Of a DNA stretch of 64,000 nucleotides, positions 61,087-64,000 are shown in pieces (position 1 is the stretch's first letter; each line of letters begins with the position of its first letter). Where the stretch lies: assembly GCA_016183765.1 (NCBI GenBank), contig JACPEA010000011.1, positions 558,001 through 622,000 on the forward strand, written 5' to 3'. This stretch comes from Bacteroidota bacterium (GTDB lineage: Bacteria; Bacteroidota; Bacteroidia; Chitinophagales; Chitinophagaceae). The position numbers and the translations under genes are program-made. The notes below the pieces were generated by a model. It made no database searches and had not been told where the DNA came from. It was given only the letters and a program-made list of their open reading frames with translations.

Positions 61087-62292
61087 TTACATCGGGATCT
61101 TGAGAAAAACAGTAGTACCCTTGCCTATCGTACTCTGAATCTGAAGCTGCCCGCCGATCTCTTTCATAAAATCCTTGATCAGGGTAATGCCCATGCCGCT
61201 GCCTTTTTCATCATTGGTGCCGGATGTACTTACCACATTGTCTTCTGTACTGACGATCTTGCTGATGATTTCCTGCGACATGCCCACGCCTGTATCGCTG
61301 ATGGCCACCTGGTGATAGGTTTCGGACACATCGTTGTATACCGTGATCTGGCCATTGTGTGTGAACTTGTTGGCATTGCTGACCAGGTTTCGGATCATGA
61401 AACGTAAGATATTCGGGTTGATGGTGATGGTGGCGGTTTTATTGACCCGGTTGATCAGCTGGTTATTTTTAGATTCGGCGCTGATCCGCATCTGTTCAAA
61501 CTCCTGGTCAACGATTTCTTTCAGGTTCACTTCCTGTTTCACAGATTTTTCCTGCATTTCTATCGCACCCCAATCGATCAGGTTATTGACCAGGTTGTAG
61601 GTAGTACCGATCTGTTTGGCAAAAATGGAGATCAGCATTTTTCTTTCTTCTTCAGAAACCTGTTCAGATTCCAGCATCTGAAAAGCCGATAAAACGGAAC
61701 CGATGGGTCCTCGGATATCATGTACGATCACTGAGTGCATTTTTTTCTGCAAACGGTTCTGCAATTCAATTTTCTGCGATTTCCTTTCCAGCTGCTTGCG
61801 GGCTATTTTCAGGTCAATGAGTTTGGCCAGGTGATTACCCAATAATTCCAGCGCCTGTAATTGTTGTTTACTGAGCAGGTACGGATTGGTGTTAGCTACA
61901 CAGAGCATACCTACCTGGTAACCCTGCCTACACAAGAGCTGTACGCCGGCATAGTATCTTTTTTCAGTAGGGGCTATGTCAACGGGATTGTCAAAAAAAT
62001 GGGTACCCCTGAGGGCTTCCTCTACCACGGCAAAATCATGGTCCAGCAAAATATCCGTTCCGCTAAATGTAAGCTCTGTCAGAGGAGCAGTTTCCTCTAT
62101 ACCCGCCTTGAACCTGAACCATAGTTGTGTTCTGTCGATCAGGGAAATTAAGGATACGTGCGAATTGCAGATGGTGCCTGCTAATTGGACGATCTGCCCG
62201 AATTCGTCTGTCTGGGGCGTTTCAGGCAATGAGATCTTCCCTGTTTCCTCTATCCTTTGAGCGCTATCCGTAAATATGGGAGCCTGTTTCAT
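61087..62292 (-). CDS. GAF-domain sensor histidine kinase, cytosolic
   Basis: 401 residues and no membrane segment. GAF domain about 20-160 (HVSLISLIDRTQLWFRFKAG, GYQVGMLCVANTNPY), a coiled-coil linker (LKIARKQLERKSQKIELQ), and the phosphoacceptor H191 in IVHDIRGPIGSV. The ATP-binding domain has NLVSNANKF, DTGVGM and GSGMGI. It senses a small ligand, light or redox through GAF and signals to an unlinked regulator. The LytTR regulator at 22545 is far away and not evidently its partner. The usual phospho-H box proline and asparagine pattern is kept. Confidence 0.92.
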   Translation of the reverse strand: MKQAPIFTDSAQRIEETGKISLPETPQTDEFGQIVQLAGTICNSHVSLISLIDRTQLWFRFKAGIEETAPLTELTFSGTDILLDHDFAVVEEALRGTHFFDNPVDIAPTEKRYYAGVQLLCRQGYQVGMLCVANTNPYLLSKQQLQALELLGNHLAKLIDLKIARKQLERKSQKIELQNRLQKKMHSVIVHDIRGPIGSVLSAFQMLESEQVSEEERKMLISIFAKQIGTTYNLVNNLIDWGAIEMQEKSVKQEVNLKEIVDQEFEQMRISAESKNNQLINRVNKTATITINPNILRFMIRNLVSNANKFTHNGQITVYNDVSETYHQVAISDTGVGMSQEIISKIVSTEDNVVSTSGTNDEKGSGMGITLIKDFMKEIGGQLQIQSTIGKGTTVFLKIPM

Positions 62293-62662
62293 GGTATTGG
62301 GTTTACCTGTGAATGGAGATGAACCTGTGTGTTGACAGGTTACGGATATTGGCTACTGTAAAGCTCCAACTATTCAATAACTCCGGTGATAGCTCAAACG
62401 CAGATTAGTTTGTAGTTGGTTTACTACGGTTTAGGCTGAGCAGCTGTCGACAGTGTCATGGGAGTATCAATTCCTTATTTACCGGTGTTTTCCGGCCAGC
62501 TTCATTGGTAGTAGCATTATCGACGGATTTTTTCTGTGTAGTAGGTTTATATGAGCACTACATATGCGGAGAACAGGAGCTTAAATAACTGATTACCAGC
62601 ACACAATCACCAGGCCGGTGAGGGTATGCTGGGATTGCCGGCGCTTATCCGGAAACAACCTG
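62293..62662. other. Intergenic stretch without a supported gene
   Basis: 370 bp between two genes on the minus strand (histidine kinase and murA). Mixed sequence with the small inverted pair CCGGTG...CCGG near 62480. No conserved coding frame or tRNA-like arm was seen. It should hold the kinase promoter and the murA terminator, but neither is obvious. Confidence 0.5.
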
Positions 62663-63973
62663 TCAGGCGGGAATACGTTTGATATCTGCACCGAGGTTTT
62701 GCAGTCGTTCATCAATATATTGGTAACCACGGTCTATCTGTTCAATATTCTGGATCACGCTTTTTCCTTCGGCGCTTAAGGCGGCTATCAGCAATGCCTG
62801 TCCGGCCCGTATATCCGGGCTGCTCATGGTAATGCCACGTAAATTGTTTTTTCTTCCCAGTCCGATCACGGTGGCACGATGGGGGTCGCAGAGGATGATC
62901 TGTGCGCCCATATCGATCAGTTTATCGGTAAAGAACAAACGGCTTTCAAACATTTTCTGGTGTACCAGAACACTACCCCTTGCCTGTGTGGCCACAACCA
63001 GTACGATACTTAACAGGTCGGGGGTGAAACCCGGCCAGGGATGATCATAGATGGTAAGGATACCGCCATCCAGGAATGTCTGTATTTCATAAACATCCTG
63101 TGCGGGAATATAAATATCATCTCCCTTGATGTCGAACCGGATGCCCAGTTGCCTGAATTTTTCCGGGATGACTCCCAGGTGTTCCACGCCGGCATCTTTG
63201 ATGGTGATCTCACTTTGTGTCATGGCAGCGAGGCCAATGAAACTGCCGATCTCGATCATGTCGGGTAACATGCGGTGCGTGGTACCTCCCAGTTTGCTCA
63301 CACCCCCGATTACCAGCAGGTTACTGCCAATACCTTGAATATTGGCGCCCATACGGGTCAGCATTTTACATAGCTGTTGAATATAGGGTTCACAGGCAGC
63401 ATTATAAATGGTGGTGATACCTTCTGCCAGAACAGCGGCCATAACGATATTGGCGGTACCGGTAACAGAAGGCTCATCGAGCAACATATAACAACCCTTC
63501 AGCTGCGGGGAAGATAATTTGAAACAACCCAGCTGCTCTTCATATTCATATTTTGCGCCCAGTTTTTCAAAACCAATGATATGTGTATCCAGCCTGCGCC
63601 GGCCTATCTTGTCGCCACCGGGTTTGGGGATATATGCTCTTTTGAACCTGGCCAGCATGGGGCCGGCAAACATCACACTGCCCCGGAGCCGCCCCCCTTT
63701 TTTGCGAAAAGTGTCTGATGCCAGGTAATCCGCATCTATTTCATCGGCCTGGAACGTGCAGGTGTGCCGGTCGCTGCGGGTCACTTTTACGCCGATATCG
63801 GCGAGCAGTTCAATCAGCAGGTTCACATCCAGTATATCGGGGATATTGGATACGGTTACCGCTTCTGAAGTGAGCAATACAGCCGATAAGATCTGCAAAG
63901 CTTCATTTTTTGCCCCCTGCGGAACAATTTCCCCCTTTAGTTTTTTACCGCCGATCACTTCGAATGTATTCAT
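62663..63973 (-). CDS. murA: UDP-N-acetylglucosamine 1-carboxyvinyltransferase, fosfomycin-insensitive type
   Basis: 436 residues, the normal length. It transfers enolpyruvyl from PEP to UDP-GlcNAc, the first committed step of peptidoglycan synthesis. Family marks are PQGAKNEALQ (with the catalytic lysine), RLRGSVMFAGPMLARF, PDMIEIGSFIGLAA and HPWPGFTPDLLS. The residue that is cysteine in E. coli (C115, in GGCTIG) is D121 here (PGGDKIGRRRLDTHI). A Cys-to-Asp exchange at this place gives fosfomycin resistance while keeping activity. Read from the ATG at 63973, 27 bp before the end of the window. Confidence 0.95.
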   Translation of the reverse strand: MNTFEVIGGKKLKGEIVPQGAKNEALQILSAVLLTSEAVTVSNIPDILDVNLLIELLADIGVKVTRSDRHTCTFQADEIDADYLASDTFRKKGGRLRGSVMFAGPMLARFKRAYIPKPGGDKIGRRRLDTHIIGFEKLGAKYEYEEQLGCFKLSSPQLKGCYMLLDEPSVTGTANIVMAAVLAEGITTIYNAACEPYIQQLCKMLTRMGANIQGIGSNLLVIGGVSKLGGTTHRMLPDMIEIGSFIGLAAMTQSEITIKDAGVEHLGVIPEKFRQLGIRFDIKGDDIYIPAQDVYEIQTFLDGGILTIYDHPWPGFTPDLLSIVLVVATQARGSVLVHQKMFESRLFFTDKLIDMGAQIILCDPHRATVIGLGRKNNLRGITMSSPDIRAGQALLIAALSAEGKSVIQNIEQIDRGYQYIDERLQNLGADIKRIPA

Positions 63974-64000
63974 GTTGGTTGCAGGTTTATGGGTTTTCCC

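Noticed and set aside
1..64000. tRNA, rRNA, IS element or prophage genes
   Set aside because: No T-arm/anticodon pattern, rRNA stretch, transposase or integrase was seen in any gap by eye; a covariance-model search would be needed to exclude small RNAs fully.

Overview
The window looks like chromosomal DNA of a member of the Bacteroidota, probably Chitinophagaceae-like. The evidence is the recurrent TAnnTTTG minus-7 promoter box in front of genes, the near absence of Shine-Dalgarno sequences, and lineage-typical families: tricorn-like S41 protease, DUF5690, DUF2200, GxxExxY, bacterial GH3, CGHC TlpA-like lipoprotein-type thioredoxins, paired rhomboids. No rRNA, tRNA, transposase, prophage or CRISPR array was seen. 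Genes are dense, mostly housekeeping, in short operons on both strands. Both ends cut through ordinary sequence: carB is truncated at base 1, and murA ends near base 64000.

Layout. 1-5.7 kb: carB (partial), bcp peroxiredoxin, OmpA-type lipoprotein, acyl-CoA ligase plus acyltransferase, a small unknown protein. 5.8-11.9 kb: a tricorn-like protease, a DmpA-type aminopeptidase overlapping a class IV aminotransferase, and an unknown membrane protein. 12-15.6 kb: a tight pxpB-pxpC-pxpA operon (5-oxoprolinase) ending in a divergent NRAMP-like transporter. 15.7-23.3 kb: methyltransferase, mnmH, sixA-like phosphatase, DMT exporter, glycosyltransferase, three small proteins including a 41-residue lipoprotein, class I aminotransferase, LytTR regulator. 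23.5-33.6 kb: VPS10/sortilin-like protein, DUF5690 membrane protein, msrB, adk, DUF1569, paaZ, GxxExxY and enoyl-CoA hydratase. 33.7-37.5 kb: an operon of two duplicated small exported proteins, a SulP transporter and a beta carbonic anhydrase, then fabG. 37.6-44.2 kb: GH3, lptB, metF, TlpA-like protein, RlmD-like methyltransferase. 44.2-50.5 kb: two rhomboids (the second lacks the catalytic serine), a membrane EEP phosphohydrolase, cysS with a cysteine-rich leader peptide, and a MerC / SCO1 / Fur metal cluster with a shared palindrome. 50.7-64 kb: epimerase, lpxD, pseudouridine synthase with a terminator abutting its start codon, GNAT, lysS, dicarboxylate symporter, M20 amidohydrolase, SDR, gmk, nitroreductase, GAF histidine kinase, murA.

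The most interesting observations are: (1) a 14-codon open reading frame with six cysteine codons in a row of seven, behind its own promoter and directly upstream of cysteinyl-tRNA synthetase, which looks like an uncharacterised cysteine-responsive leader; (2) a dispersed family of inverted, 7-nt-period intergenic arrays at five or more loci, often supplying the stop codon of the neighbouring gene and placing TGA in all three frames; (3) a complete promoter-hairpin-U-tract unit ending exactly at the start codon of a pseudouridine synthase gene; (4) a 7-1-7 palindrome between merC and the sco1-fur operon; (5) two duplicated small exported proteins heading a SulP-carbonic anhydrase operon.

Many start codons were chosen by where the minus-7 box lies. 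Several genes appear to have leaders of only a few nucleotides or to be leaderless, including ones starting at GTG or TTG.
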